From NCBI RefSeq assembly GCF_012726345.1, contig NZ_PTXN01000009.1, forward strand, positions 124,001 to 188,000: DNA of 64,000 bases. Direction: 5' to 3'. Position 1 is the first letter of the stretch. Each line of letters begins with the position of its first letter. The notes beneath the pieces were generated by a model that made no database searches, had not been told where the DNA came from, and saw only the letters and a program-made list of their open reading frames with translations. Made by a program: the position numbers and the translations under genes. The DNA is from Marinomonas sp. UCMA 3892 (lineage in GTDB: Bacteria; Pseudomonadota; Gammaproteobacteria; Pseudomonadales; Marinomonadaceae). Shown here piece after piece: positions 1-8,294 of this stretch.

Positions 1-1
1 G

Positions 2-184
2 TATCTTGGTCAGTTTGTCAGCCCAATTATCGTGAGCATTATTTTAACTACAGGCTCAGACCTTCGCGGCACTATTTATAACCTTGCTATTGCAGGCCTT
101 GTTGTTGCTGTTCTTTGGGTGATATCCAGTCTTTTTCTTAGCAATAAAAGCACCAGCCCAGAATCGAAACACTCTTTATCCTAG
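2..184 (+). CDS. C-terminal end of an MFS-type transporter (partial)
   Basis: Sixty codons remain of a gene that begins before the window. The peptide starts YLGQFVSPII, continues through a hydrophobic helix (about residues 28-46) and ends in a short polar tail. This matches the last two transmembrane segments of major facilitator superfamily permeases, where a YLGQFxSP-like motif precedes helix 11 or 12. The substrate cannot be told. It lies 73 bases upstream of an amidase on the same strand but is separated from it by a terminator-like hairpin, so the two may be functionally linked without being one transcript. The stop codon lies inside a tandem 18-bp duplication. Confidence 0.6.
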   Translation, partial: YLGQFVSPIIVSIILTTGSDLRGTIYNLAIAGLVVAVLWVISSLFLSNKSTSPESKHSLS

Positions 185-202
185 AAACACTCTTTATCCT
201 AG
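167..202. repeat. Perfect tandem duplication of 18 bp across a stop codon
   Basis: AAACACTCTTTATCCTAG occurs twice head to tail (167-184 and 185-202). The first copy contains the stop codon of the transporter gene; the second copy is untranslated. It looks like a recent slippage event. Confidence 0.9.
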
Positions 203-216
203 ATAAAACCTTAACC

Positions 217-240
217 GGGCAACGCAATGTTGCCCCTTTT
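217..240 (+). terminator. Rho-independent terminator after the transporter gene
   Basis: A 7-bp GC-rich stem (GGGCAAC / GTTGCCC) with a 5-base loop is followed by CTTTT. It lies between the transporter stop and the amidase start. Confidence 0.65.
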
Positions 241-257
241 AAAGTGGATATTTTTTT

Positions 258-1694
258 ATGAAAGACATACATAACTTAGTCGACTCGCATGATGGAATAG
301 ATCTTGCCGAATTCGTTAAAAAAGGTGAGATCAAAAGCGAGGAATTACTAGAGTGCTGCATAGAACGCGCTGAAAAAGTGAATCCGGAAATCAATGCGAT
401 TGCGGAAACGCTTTATGACTCTGCACGCAAGGCAACACCACATGAAGGTTTATTTTCTGGCGTTCCAACCTTTGTAAAAGACTTATTTGCTCCTGTAGCA
501 GAAGCCCGCATGACCAATGGTTCAAACGCACTGGGCGAAGCCCGCCCAGGAATGGACGATAATCTTGTCAGCCGTTTACGCAAAACAGGCTGTACCTTTA
601 TTGGTACCAGTACCTCACCTGAATTTGGCGCATCCTACACCACAGAATCCACTCGCTTTGGACCAACCCGTAATCCATGGAACACAAAACATAGTAGTGG
701 TGGTTCTAGCGGTGGCTCTGCCGCATTGGTCGCTGCACGCGTTGTGCCCTTTGCTCATGCCAATGATGGAGGCGGTTCCATTCGAGTTCCTGCTTCATGT
801 TGCGGTCTATTTGGTATGAAGCCAACTCGTGGCCGTATGCCAAGTGGCCCATTAACGGGTGAAGGTTGGGGAGGCTTCGGCACAGCTCATGCCATTTCTC
901 TTTCGGTACGTGACAGCGCCGCTCTAATGGATCTCACTGCGGGAATGGATCTTGGGGCGCCCTATGCCTCACCTAGTCAATCCATGTCATTTCTTGATGC
1001 AACCAAAACACCAGTACGCCCATTGCGTATCGCACTGGTAGAAAGTATGGATCCTTGGCCTAGTTCACCAGAATCTTTAGCCGCAGTAAGGCATGCCGCA
1101 AAATTGTGTGAAAGCTTAGGACACGAGGTAACTCAAGCCGAATTACCTGTCGATTTATACCAGTTCTTTGACCAGTGCTTCGACATCATTGGCACCAACA
1201 CAAGAAACTATGTTGAACTCTTAGGACAAATGCGCGGTAAAGACGTTTCTCTAGATGAATTGCAGGTTCATACCCGCATTATGCTCCGAGAAAAAGGCAA
1301 CATTGGTGCGGTTCAATATGTAAGAGCCATTGAATCCATGCATGCACTAGGTCGCCGCTTTGCTAATCTGATGACGGAATATGATGTGATTCTGACGCCA
1401 ACACTGGCCAAACCACCCGTCTTGATTGGTACTTTGGATGTGATCGATGAAAACAAGTCTGCCGATGACCTTATTCAGCATTACCACAGTTACTCCCCCT
1501 ACACCTGTCTCTTCAATGCCACAGGGCAACCCGCCATGTCAGTGCCACTGTACTGGACAGAACAAGGTTTACCCATTGGCGCACATTTTTCTGGCCGCTT
1601 TGGTGACGAAGAAACCCTTTTCTCACTTGCTGCCCAACTCGAACTAGCACAACCTTGGTTCAATAACAGACCAAAAGTAAACGCTTGCCTATGA
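258..1694 (+). CDS. Amidase-signature family hydrolase
   Basis: A 478-residue protein of the amidase signature family (Ser-cisSer-Lys hydrolases such as GatA, FAAH and aryl-acylamidases). The triad can be placed: Lys74 in VPTFVKDL, the cis-Ser Ser150 in the GGSSGG motif and the nucleophile Ser174 in DGGGSIR. It lacks the extra C-terminal domain seen in the second amidase of this window. Family members hydrolyse amide bonds of small amides, and the substrate here is unknown. There is no GatC or GatB neighbour, so it is unlikely to be the tRNA amidotransferase subunit. No signal peptide is visible, so it should be cytoplasmic. The upstream MFS permease might import its substrate (inference). 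Confidence 0.85.
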   Translation: MKDIHNLVDSHDGIDLAEFVKKGEIKSEELLECCIERAEKVNPEINAIAETLYDSARKATPHEGLFSGVPTFVKDLFAPVAEARMTNGSNALGEARPGMDDNLVSRLRKTGCTFIGTSTSPEFGASYTTESTRFGPTRNPWNTKHSSGGSSGGSAALVAARVVPFAHANDGGGSIRVPASCCGLFGMKPTRGRMPSGPLTGEGWGGFGTAHAISLSVRDSAALMDLTAGMDLGAPYASPSQSMSFLDATKTPVRPLRIALVESMDPWPSSPESLAAVRHAAKLCESLGHEVTQAELPVDLYQFFDQCFDIIGTNTRNYVELLGQMRGKDVSLDELQVHTRIMLREKGNIGAVQYVRAIESMHALGRRFANLMTEYDVILTPTLAKPPVLIGTLDVIDENKSADDLIQHYHSYSPYTCLFNATGQPAMSVPLYWTEQGLPIGAHFSGRFGDEETLFSLAAQLELAQPWFNNRPKVNACL

Positions 1695-1727
1695 CCTTTT
1701 TTTGATTTTAACTCACTGCCCTTTAAA

Positions 1728-1756
1728 CCCCGAACGATTCATTCGGGGTCTTTTTT
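1728..1756 (+). terminator. Terminator after the amidase gene
   Basis: Stem CCCCGAA / TTCGGGG with a 7-base loop, followed by a T-rich run (TCTTTTTT). Confidence 0.85.
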
Positions 1757-2106
1757 CCTCAAAAACCGTCCATGAGGCCGCAAGCAGCATAGAAGATCCC
1801 ACAACTGATAACAGTTGCAGATACCTTAAAATCAAGGTCAAGGAAAGTTTTTTTGGTGTTCACAACCTTGCTGGTCAGCCCAATCATTACGTCGATAAAG
1901 CTATTAAAGATGGCTTCAAATAGTTGTTTCATCGGTAGGTCAGAAAAATATGGCGCTTCATACTTGAAACGCCATTATTCTGAAATGACTATTTAATATA
2001 ATGTTTTAACATTACTAAATGTAGTGCATTAAAGGCGAGTTTGGGTTCATCCCATAGCTAAGCTTGAAAATCAGGCCAAAAACCTTAATGTATGAACATC
2101 CTGTTG
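1757..2106. other. Intergenic stretch between convergent operons
   Basis: No gene is convincingly supported. A 73-codon open frame (1702-1923, plus strand) begins inside the amidase terminator and has no Shine-Dalgarno sequence. Its last third reads like protein (VHNLAGQPNHYVDKAI), so it may be a decayed remnant I cannot name. A small perfect hairpin (CAACTG-ATAA-CAGTTG) lies at 1802-1817, and the leftward operon's terminator at 1944-1975. Confidence 0.5.
1944..1975 (-). terminator. Terminator of the binding-protein/permease/ATPase/HAD operon
   Basis: Read on the minus strand, ATGGCG-T-TTCA pairs with TGAA-G-CGCCAT (11 pairs, one of them G-U) around a 4-base loop, followed by ATTTTT. Confidence 0.75.
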
Positions 2107-2784
2107 TTACCAAATAATTTTTGCATGTAAATCCCGAAAACTACTGACAATAAAATCTGCCCCCGCTTTCAATAAATCATGCTCACTAAACTGTCCTATT
2201 AACCCCACCACATCACAACCTGCCGCTTTTGCCGAAACAATACCATTGGGCGAATCCTCAATAACCAAACATCGCTTATCAATAAGCTGATTTCTTTGAA
2301 TAAGCGTAATATAGGGTTCGGGATTAGGTTTATGATTAATAACATCTTCTGATGATATGATCTCCCTTATAAAAGCCGACAAGGCATTGCGTAAGATAAA
2401 ATCCTCAACATCGCCTCGAATAGAGGATGTAACAATATTTACTTCCTTGTTCTGCGCGCACTGTTTCATAAATTCAACACTACCATTTATTGGCATGATC
2501 AAAGATAAACTTTGTGTATAATTATCACGTTTTATTTTCAACAATTTTTCTGAAGATACATCATACTTTTTCGCGAAAAAATCAAAAAATACCTTTTCTG
2601 GACGACCTTGAAATGACATCAAAACGTCATCATCATAAGGTATATTAAAAGTATCTAGAGCGTATTTTTTGGTTGCTAAATGCATTATTTCTGAGTCGGC
2701 TATGACACCATCAAAATCAAATAAGACAGCGTCATACTTAGAAGCAATGATTTGATTATTGCGAGCATCATTTATTCTAGACAA
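2107..2784 (-). CDS. HAD-superfamily phosphatase (phosphoglucomutase/phosphatase-like)
   Basis: A HAD subfamily I hydrolase of about 225 residues. Motif I is LFDFDGVIADSE with the nucleophilic and acid/base aspartates; motif II is the Ser in VTSSIRG; the Lys is in HKPNPEPY; motif IV is VIEDSPNGIVSA. The cap is helical, as in beta-phosphoglucomutase and phosphonatase-type enzymes. I prefer a TTG start at 2784: it overlaps the stop of the preceding ATPase gene, has GGAG six bases upstream, and begins just before the conserved domain. The upstream ATG at 2847 would force a 71-base overlap. As the last gene of a transporter operon it probably dephosphorylates the imported compound or a derivative. 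The exact substrate is unknown. Confidence 0.8.
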   Translation of the reverse strand: MSRINDARNNQIIASKYDAVLFDFDGVIADSEIMHLATKKYALDTFNIPYDDDVLMSFQGRPEKVFFDFFAKKYDVSSEKLLKIKRDNYTQSLSLIMPINGSVEFMKQCAQNKEVNIVTSSIRGDVEDFILRNALSAFIREIISSEDVINHKPNPEPYITLIQRNQLIDKRCLVIEDSPNGIVSAKAAGCDVVGLIGQFSEHDLLKAGADFIVSSFRDLHAKIIW

Positions 2785-3835
2785 TGGACACTCCGCGATT
2801 ATCAATTTCAATGAAGATACTAGATTGATTAGCGATAGGTTCATCAAAACTGTAATCGATCATAAATAAAGAATCCCCCCACGGAGTCATTACTTTATAT
2901 TCGGTATGACTTCCTAAATACACCGAAGAAATAACCGTCACAGGCAAAGCATACGCTGAAGAGTGATCGCTTCTTAAAATTTTAAAAGCATTTGGCCTTA
3001 TAAAAGCAACATTTTCTCCAGCACCTTTTGGCCCTTCATATTGGAAAAGCGGAAAAGCATTTACATTAAAAACTTTATCTTCACCTACTGAGTCTAGAGA
3101 ACCTGACAACTTGTTCGCATCTCCGATAAACTGTGCAACAAATTCATTCTTAGGTTGTTTATAAAGAGCATCAGGTGAGCCAATCTGGCTAATTTCGCCA
3201 TCACACATGACAATAATATCGTCCGAAATTGCCAACGCCTCTTCTTGGTCATGTGTTACATAAATAGACGTAACTCCAATTTTTTGCTGTAGATCGCGAA
3301 TGTCTTGTCGGACTTGGCGTCGAAGTTTTGCATCTAAATTTGACAAAGGCTCATCAAACAAAAGCACGTCTGGTTCGATAACAATGGAACGAGCAATTGC
3401 AACTCGCTGTTGCTGACCGCCTGATAGTTCACTTGGGTATCGATCTTTGTACTGCTCAAGACCCACTGTAGACAGGGCTTTATGTGCTTTTTCAAGCATA
3501 TTTTGTTTGTCTTCTCTACGGTTGCTGAGACCATAGCAAACATTTTGCATGACGGTCATGTGCGGGAATAATGCATAGGATTGAAACACCATACCGACAT
3601 TCCGACCAGAAGCAGACACTTTCGTTACGTCTTGACCACTGATCAATATCTCACCGGAAGTGGGTAACTCAAGACCAGCAATCATTCTTAGAGTCGTTGT
3701 TTTACCGCAGCCTGATGGCCCTAATAAAGTGACAAGCTTTCCAGACTCAATAGTAAAATTGATAGACTTAACCACTTGAGTATCATTGAATGTTTTAACG
3801 ACATTTTTAAAAGAAACTGATGTATTGTTTTTCAT
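2777..3835 (-). CDS. ABC transporter ATP-binding protein (Fbp/Afu/Pot-like)
   Basis: A 352-residue nucleotide-binding subunit with Walker A GPSGCGKT (residues 39-46), signature LSGGQQQRV, Walker B VLLFDEPLSNL and a C-terminal TOBE-like extension of about 110 residues. This size and layout are typical of the group serving iron(III), polyamine, thiamine, sulfate, 2-aminoethylphosphonate and hexose-phosphate importers. It follows the fused permease by 14 bases and overlaps the HAD gene, so the subunits are co-expressed. It would energise import through the fused permease. Sequence alone does not separate iron from organophosphate specificity; the neighbours favour the latter. Confidence 0.88.
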   Translation of the reverse strand: MKNNTSVSFKNVVKTFNDTQVVKSINFTIESGKLVTLLGPSGCGKTTTLRMIAGLELPTSGEILISGQDVTKVSASGRNVGMVFQSYALFPHMTVMQNVCYGLSNRREDKQNMLEKAHKALSTVGLEQYKDRYPSELSGGQQQRVAIARSIVIEPDVLLFDEPLSNLDAKLRRQVRQDIRDLQQKIGVTSIYVTHDQEEALAISDDIIVMCDGEISQIGSPDALYKQPKNEFVAQFIGDANKLSGSLDSVGEDKVFNVNAFPLFQYEGPKGAGENVAFIRPNAFKILRSDHSSAYALPVTVISSVYLGSHTEYKVMTPWGDSLFMIDYSFDEPIANQSSIFIEIDNRGVSIV

Positions 3836-3849
3836 GACAAACCTGCTTT

Positions 3850-6111
3850 TTATTTTTGTGCTCTAAGGAAAACTTTTCTGTTACCGACCAGTAATTTCAT
3901 CAAAGCAATGGCAATGCTCATAATGACAATCAAAGCCGTTGCATAGGCAATTGCCACTCCGAACTGATTCGCCTCAACAAGCCCAATAATATAAGCCGAG
4001 GAAAGATTGAATTCTGCACTGACTAAGAATATCACCGCACTAATACTCGTAATTGACCGTATAAAGCTGTAAATCATGGACGATATGATGGCTTGTTTCA
4101 TTAATGGCATGATGACCTTTCGGAGTGTTTTAAATCCAGTTGCACCTAAGGTAATTGAGGCTTCATCGAGTCCTTTATCTAATTGTGATAACGATGCAAT
4201 ACCGGAGCGAACACCAACTGACATATTACGAAACACAAAGCACAAGACTATAATCAGCGCTGTATAGGTTAAATCGATCGGTGCTTGGTTAAACGCAATG
4301 ACGTATGCGACACCAATAACAATGCCAGGAATAGCAAAACTCAACATGGTACCGAATTCAAAATAAGATTTTCCTGGAAAATCTACTCTCGATAATAGGT
4401 ACCCTGTTAAAAGACCAATAAACGAAGTCAATGGCATGGCAATCAAAGCGAGTGCAATTGTCGTTATCAATGAGTCCCAAGCGACTCCGGTTGCGACAAA
4501 AGCGTTATTAACAAACTCAACTCTGAAAGCATCCACATAGTGTTTCAAAGAGAAAGAGTTATCAACGCCCCATGTTTCAACAAAGCCCCCTAACAAAATA
4601 ATGGCATAAACAGTTAAGGTGAATAACACCCACGGAATGACCACACCAAGTGAGAAATACTTAACATGAATTGGTAGATCACAATAGCGACCGCCATCCC
4701 CCTTACCCGTCACCGTATTGTAATTGGTTTTTCCTACCCATCGTTTCTGGATAAAAAAGGTCGTCAATGTAAACATCAGCAAAACGATGGCTAATGTCGC
4801 TGCTTTACCGTCATCTGCCGAAGCTCCTGCCACCGCAAAAAAGATTTGCGCGGACAACACTTGATAATCACCACCGAGCACTAATGCATTACCAAGATCA
4901 GCCATACTTTCAATAAAACCGAGTAAAAAAGCGTTAGCAAGACCGGGACGCATGAGTGGTAGGGAAACCGTGAAAAACGTTTTGTAATTACTTGCTCCCA
5001 GAGTTTGAGAGGCTTCTTCCATAGAAGGACTAATGCCCTCGACCACACCAATCAACACTAAAAAAGCGATTGGAGTATAAGATAAGGTTTGTGCTATCCA
5101 TATTCCCCAAAAGCCGTATATCCAGCCCCCCAATTCCACATTAAAGACTGATTCAATCCATTCAGTAATAATGCCGGAAGAGCCTAGTAGTAAAATTAGC
5201 GCCATACCCACAACAAAAGGAGGAGTGATCATTGGAAGAACACTAAAAAAGCCAAGGTATTTTTTACCGAAGAAATTGGTTCTTGTAACCACTAAGGCGA
5301 ATGCCAACCCAAGAATAGTAGTACTCAAACCTGTCATAACAGCTAGGAATAGCGTTGACCATGCTGAACCACAGATTGAATTAGAGCTTGGTCTACAATC
5401 AAGGCTCCATAGATTAGCAATCGCGAATCTATCAATAAAAGCGTTTAGCGAAAAACCAACCTCATTAACATAAAACGCACGAATCAAGATATTCAATACA
5501 GGGAAAATGACAAAAACGGACACTAGAAAAATAATGATTATTAGGCAAGAAGTGGAAAAAACATCACCTTTCATAAAACCGCGATACGCTAGGCCATTCG
5601 CAATCAAAAGCAAATAACTCAGAATAAGCAAAAGGGTTCCACCACCAGTACCTACTTGATAAGCGTCTTCAGATAGAAAAGCATTAGCCCACTCAAAATT
5701 GACACCAAAATCTCCAACTAACAATGACTGAAAGATGACTGCAAAGACACCGACTAAACCATAATACAACTGGTAATAAGAAAGTCGTTTAAAACGCACT
5801 TCATTCGATTTAGAAGACAATAGATGTAATCCGTAAAACAAAAACGGACCGACAGCGAGTAACAACCAGCTTTTACTGAAAACAAAAATTTGAAAGATAA
5901 GTGGGGCATTATCTTCATTATAAAAAAAGTCTAATGAAAGCCATTCAAATGCCCAAAAATTCCCATAGAGTCGATACCAAGGAATCAACAAAATGCCAAC
6001 AAGACCTATGATGAGAGTATTTCGATGAAAGTGTTTCAAACTAATTCCTCCGGAAGAAAAAAGCTTCCAGTATTGAGAGTACGATAGGTTCGATAATGGC
6101 TTCCAAGACAC
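3850..6111 (-). CDS. ABC transporter permease, two fused permease domains
   Basis: A 753-residue inner-membrane protein with two BPD_transp_1 domains in one chain. Each carries the EAA loop that contacts the ATPase: EEASQTLGASNYKTFF in the first half and DEASITLGATGFKTLR in the second. An N-terminal block of extra hydrophobic segments precedes the first domain. Fused permeases of this kind are typical of FbpB/AfuB/PhnU-type importers and usually run 500-700 residues, so this one is rather long. It lies between the binding protein (24-base gap) and the ATPase (14-base gap). Confidence 0.88.
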   Translation of the reverse strand: MSWKPLSNLSYSQYWKLFSSGGISLKHFHRNTLIIGLVGILLIPWYRLYGNFWAFEWLSLDFFYNEDNAPLIFQIFVFSKSWLLLAVGPFLFYGLHLLSSKSNEVRFKRLSYYQLYYGLVGVFAVIFQSLLVGDFGVNFEWANAFLSEDAYQVGTGGGTLLLILSYLLLIANGLAYRGFMKGDVFSTSCLIIIIFLVSVFVIFPVLNILIRAFYVNEVGFSLNAFIDRFAIANLWSLDCRPSSNSICGSAWSTLFLAVMTGLSTTILGLAFALVVTRTNFFGKKYLGFFSVLPMITPPFVVGMALILLLGSSGIITEWIESVFNVELGGWIYGFWGIWIAQTLSYTPIAFLVLIGVVEGISPSMEEASQTLGASNYKTFFTVSLPLMRPGLANAFLLGFIESMADLGNALVLGGDYQVLSAQIFFAVAGASADDGKAATLAIVLLMFTLTTFFIQKRWVGKTNYNTVTGKGDGGRYCDLPIHVKYFSLGVVIPWVLFTLTVYAIILLGGFVETWGVDNSFSLKHYVDAFRVEFVNNAFVATGVAWDSLITTIALALIAMPLTSFIGLLTGYLLSRVDFPGKSYFEFGTMLSFAIPGIVIGVAYVIAFNQAPIDLTYTALIIVLCFVFRNMSVGVRSGIASLSQLDKGLDEASITLGATGFKTLRKVIMPLMKQAIISSMIYSFIRSITSISAVIFLVSAEFNLSSAYIIGLVEANQFGVAIAYATALIVIMSIAIALMKLLVGNRKVFLRAQK

Positions 6112-6135
6112 ATGAAGTACCTTGGAAGCAATGTC

Positions 6136-7305
6136 TTATCTAGAGATAGGAAAGATTTCGTTGGTCCATTTCGAAATAATCGCATCTTTGTATTCTTTTG
6201 TTGAAAAACGATCATCCGATGCTATCAACTTTGCAGACTTAACTGCCTCAGATCCTTTAGGTGATGCCGCATTCTTATTAGATGGGAATTGTAATGAACC
6301 AACCGTCGCCAAAATTTCTTGTGTACTAGGTTCATACAGAAAGGTAGTAAATGCTTCTGCAGCGGCTCTGTTTGGCGCGCCACGAACAATACCAACTGGA
6401 CCGACTTCGAATAAGGTACCTTCACAAGGAACCACTAGCTCGATTGGAAAACCTTGTTGGATCAAACCAACAATGTCATGACCGAAGCCAATGCCTATCA
6501 AAGTTTCTCCAGACGCCGCCATTTTCACGCCTTTAGATCCAGACTTAGTATATTGACTAACATTTTGGTGGATCTTTTTAACAGAATCCCACCCTTTATC
6601 TATATCACCATGGTAAGCCTGCAAAACACTCGCCGCGAACTTATAAGCCGTACCAGATGTATTCCAGTTAGCCACAACAACTTGACCTTTATATATATCT
6701 TTTTCTAAATCTGCCCAACACATAGGTTTTGGGAGATTCAATTTTTCCAACAACTCAGTGTTCACAGCCAAACCTAAAACACCCATATAAAGACCGCCTA
6801 AGCGATTATCACTTTTGAACGTAATATCTTGCGCCCAAGGCTGAATATTTTCATTCAATGGGTACTTATGCTGGGCAAACAAGTCGTCTTGTAATGCTGT
6901 TTTATACGGGTCATCTGTTCCATAAAAAGCGATATCCACTTTGGATTTGTAAACAGACTCTTTACAAGCTTCGAGTTCACTAGCTTGTTTAGATTTGCAT
7001 CGTTGCTTAGCTGCGCGGGCAGATTTTTCTAACTCACCTTTTAGACGAGACATAATTTCACTGGTGCTGATACGAATGAACTTTGCCTGAAAATCGTTAT
7101 TGCCATTCACTTCAGCAACCTTGCTATTAAAGGCGTCTATGACGGCTGCACAGGCAACTTCCTCAGCACCACAATAAGAAAGCATATCGCCAGAAATACC
7201 CTTTAAGTAAGAGTAATCAACGTCGCTAGCATAGACATTGGCAGCAAGAATTGAGCTAGTTAGACCAAGCACAGTCATGAAAGGGATTTGTTTTGTATTA
7301 TGCAT
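6136..7305 (-). CDS. Periplasmic substrate-binding protein of the ABC importer
   Basis: A 389-residue secreted binding protein with an N-terminal signal peptide (cleavage probably near YAS-DVD, residues 26-28). It belongs to the family 1 (iron/organophosphate) solute-binding proteins. The motifs MCWADLEK, NTSGTAYK, GFGHDIVG and VVPCEGTLFEVG recur almost unchanged in the second binding protein of this cluster (10221-11210), so the two are paralogues. The conserved NTSGTAY loop and GHD element resemble the anion-binding residues of phosphate-ester-binding members. A lysine-rich insertion with two cysteines (around residues 94-115) is absent from the paralogue. It is the first gene of its operon, divergent from the regulator genes. 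Confidence 0.85.
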   Translation of the reverse strand: MHNTKQIPFMTVLGLTSSILAANVYASDVDYSYLKGISGDMLSYCGAEEVACAAVIDAFNSKVAEVNGNNDFQAKFIRISTSEIMSRLKGELEKSARAAKQRCKSKQASELEACKESVYKSKVDIAFYGTDDPYKTALQDDLFAQHKYPLNENIQPWAQDITFKSDNRLGGLYMGVLGLAVNTELLEKLNLPKPMCWADLEKDIYKGQVVVANWNTSGTAYKFAASVLQAYHGDIDKGWDSVKKIHQNVSQYTKSGSKGVKMAASGETLIGIGFGHDIVGLIQQGFPIELVVPCEGTLFEVGPVGIVRGAPNRAAAEAFTTFLYEPSTQEILATVGSLQFPSNKNAASPKGSEAVKSAKLIASDDRFSTKEYKDAIISKWTNEIFPISR

Positions 7306-7435
7306 TTTGCGTTTCCATTTATTATTGTTAGGGTTCTATGATGAAGAAGGACTTTGACAGATCCAATCAAAAAAAAATTAGTTTTATTGCTGTCTTTTTT
7401 TACAAATATAACCAAATCAAATTTAACGCCGATTA

Positions 7436-7461
7436 TTTGTAACTTTTGTAATTTTTGTAAT
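7436..7461 (+). promoter_or_regulatory. Three direct repeats (TTTGTAA, 9-bp period): probable regulator-binding site
   Basis: TTTGTAA starts at 7436, 7445 and 7454, giving a strict 9-base period. An inverted copy (TTTACAAA) lies about 35 bases upstream at 7400-7406. The site is in the 236-base space between the divergent binding-protein and response-regulator genes. OmpR/PhoB-type regulators bind tandem direct repeats, so the adjacent regulator is the obvious candidate. That assignment is inference. Confidence 0.6.
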
Positions 7462-7541
7462 AACCATATTTGGATATTAATTTTTAATGCGCCGTTTTGC
7501 TTTATGGATTAAACTTTTGCGGTGTTTCGAAAGGTTGAACT

Positions 7542-8294
7542 ATGAAAAGAATTAAAATATTAGTCGTTGACGATGACACTGACATTCTTACATTTATGAA
7601 AAACTTTCTACAAGAAAATGAGTTTGAAGTATATTGTCAAAACCATGGCGAAAAAGTCGTTGAAAAGATAAGAGAGTTATCAATTGATTTTTTAATCATC
7701 GATTTGAAGCTCGCAGGCATGAATGGGGTTGAAATTGCGAAAGAGGTTGTGGCCCTTTTTGACATTCCTATCATCATGATTTCCGGCGTACATGATGATA
7801 TTGAAAAAATCGTGGGACTTGAATCAGGTCTTGATGACTTCATTGACAAACCTTTTAACCCAAGACTTCTTTTGGCGAGAATTCGTTCTTGTTTAAGGCG
7901 ATCTTCGGCGAAAGTGCATGAAAAAAGCAGTTTTCTAGAGACAAGAAGTATACCCTCAGATTTGACATTTGGTCCTTTTCTTATGGACTCAAATCGATGC
8001 ATTTTGCTAAACGAACATAAAGAGCAAATTGAACTCACCAACACAGAATTTAGATTACTAGAGTTTTTTGTAAGGCACTCAAATGTTGTGGTATCTAGAG
8101 AAGACCTCTCCGAAGAGTTAGGCTTAGAATCCACATCCTATATGATGCGAAGTATCGATGTCCTGATATTAAGACTTAGACGTAAAATCGAGGCCAATCC
8201 ATCAAAGCCTAAGTACCTACAAACAAGGCGTAATAGAGGCTATATATTTATTAATTCGCCAGATCAAGAAGAACAACATGCTGAATCAGTCTAA
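7542..8294 (+). CDS. OmpR/PhoB-family response regulator
   Basis: A 250-residue two-component regulator. The receiver domain (about 1-120) has the acidic pocket VVDDDTD, the phospho-acceptor Asp54 (LIIDLKLAGMNG), Ser81 and Lys103 (DKPF). The C-terminal winged-helix domain (about 140-240) ends with the typical LRRKIEANPSKPKYLQTRRNRGY block. An AAGG Shine-Dalgarno sequence precedes the ATG. The kinase gene overlaps its 3' end by 17 bases. It probably controls the divergent transporter operon through the direct repeats upstream (inference). Confidence 0.9.
   Translation: MKRIKILVVDDDTDILTFMKNFLQENEFEVYCQNHGEKVVEKIRELSIDFLIIDLKLAGMNGVEIAKEVVALFDIPIIMISGVHDDIEKIVGLESGLDDFIDKPFNPRLLLARIRSCLRRSSAKVHEKSSFLETRSIPSDLTFGPFLMDSNRCILLNEHKEQIELTNTEFRLLEFFVRHSNVVVSREDLSEELGLESTSYMMRSIDVLILRLRRKIEANPSKPKYLQTRRNRGYIFINSPDQEEQHAESV

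Noticed and set aside
1702..1923. 73-codon open frame after the amidase
   Set aside because: It starts within the amidase terminator, has no Shine-Dalgarno sequence, and its first half is the terminator itself. The tail looks protein-like but matches nothing I know.
7436..7461. Possible CRISPR-like array
   Set aside because: The repeats are 7 bases with 2-base spacing, and only three copies; this is a protein-binding site, not a CRISPR array. No cas genes are in the window.
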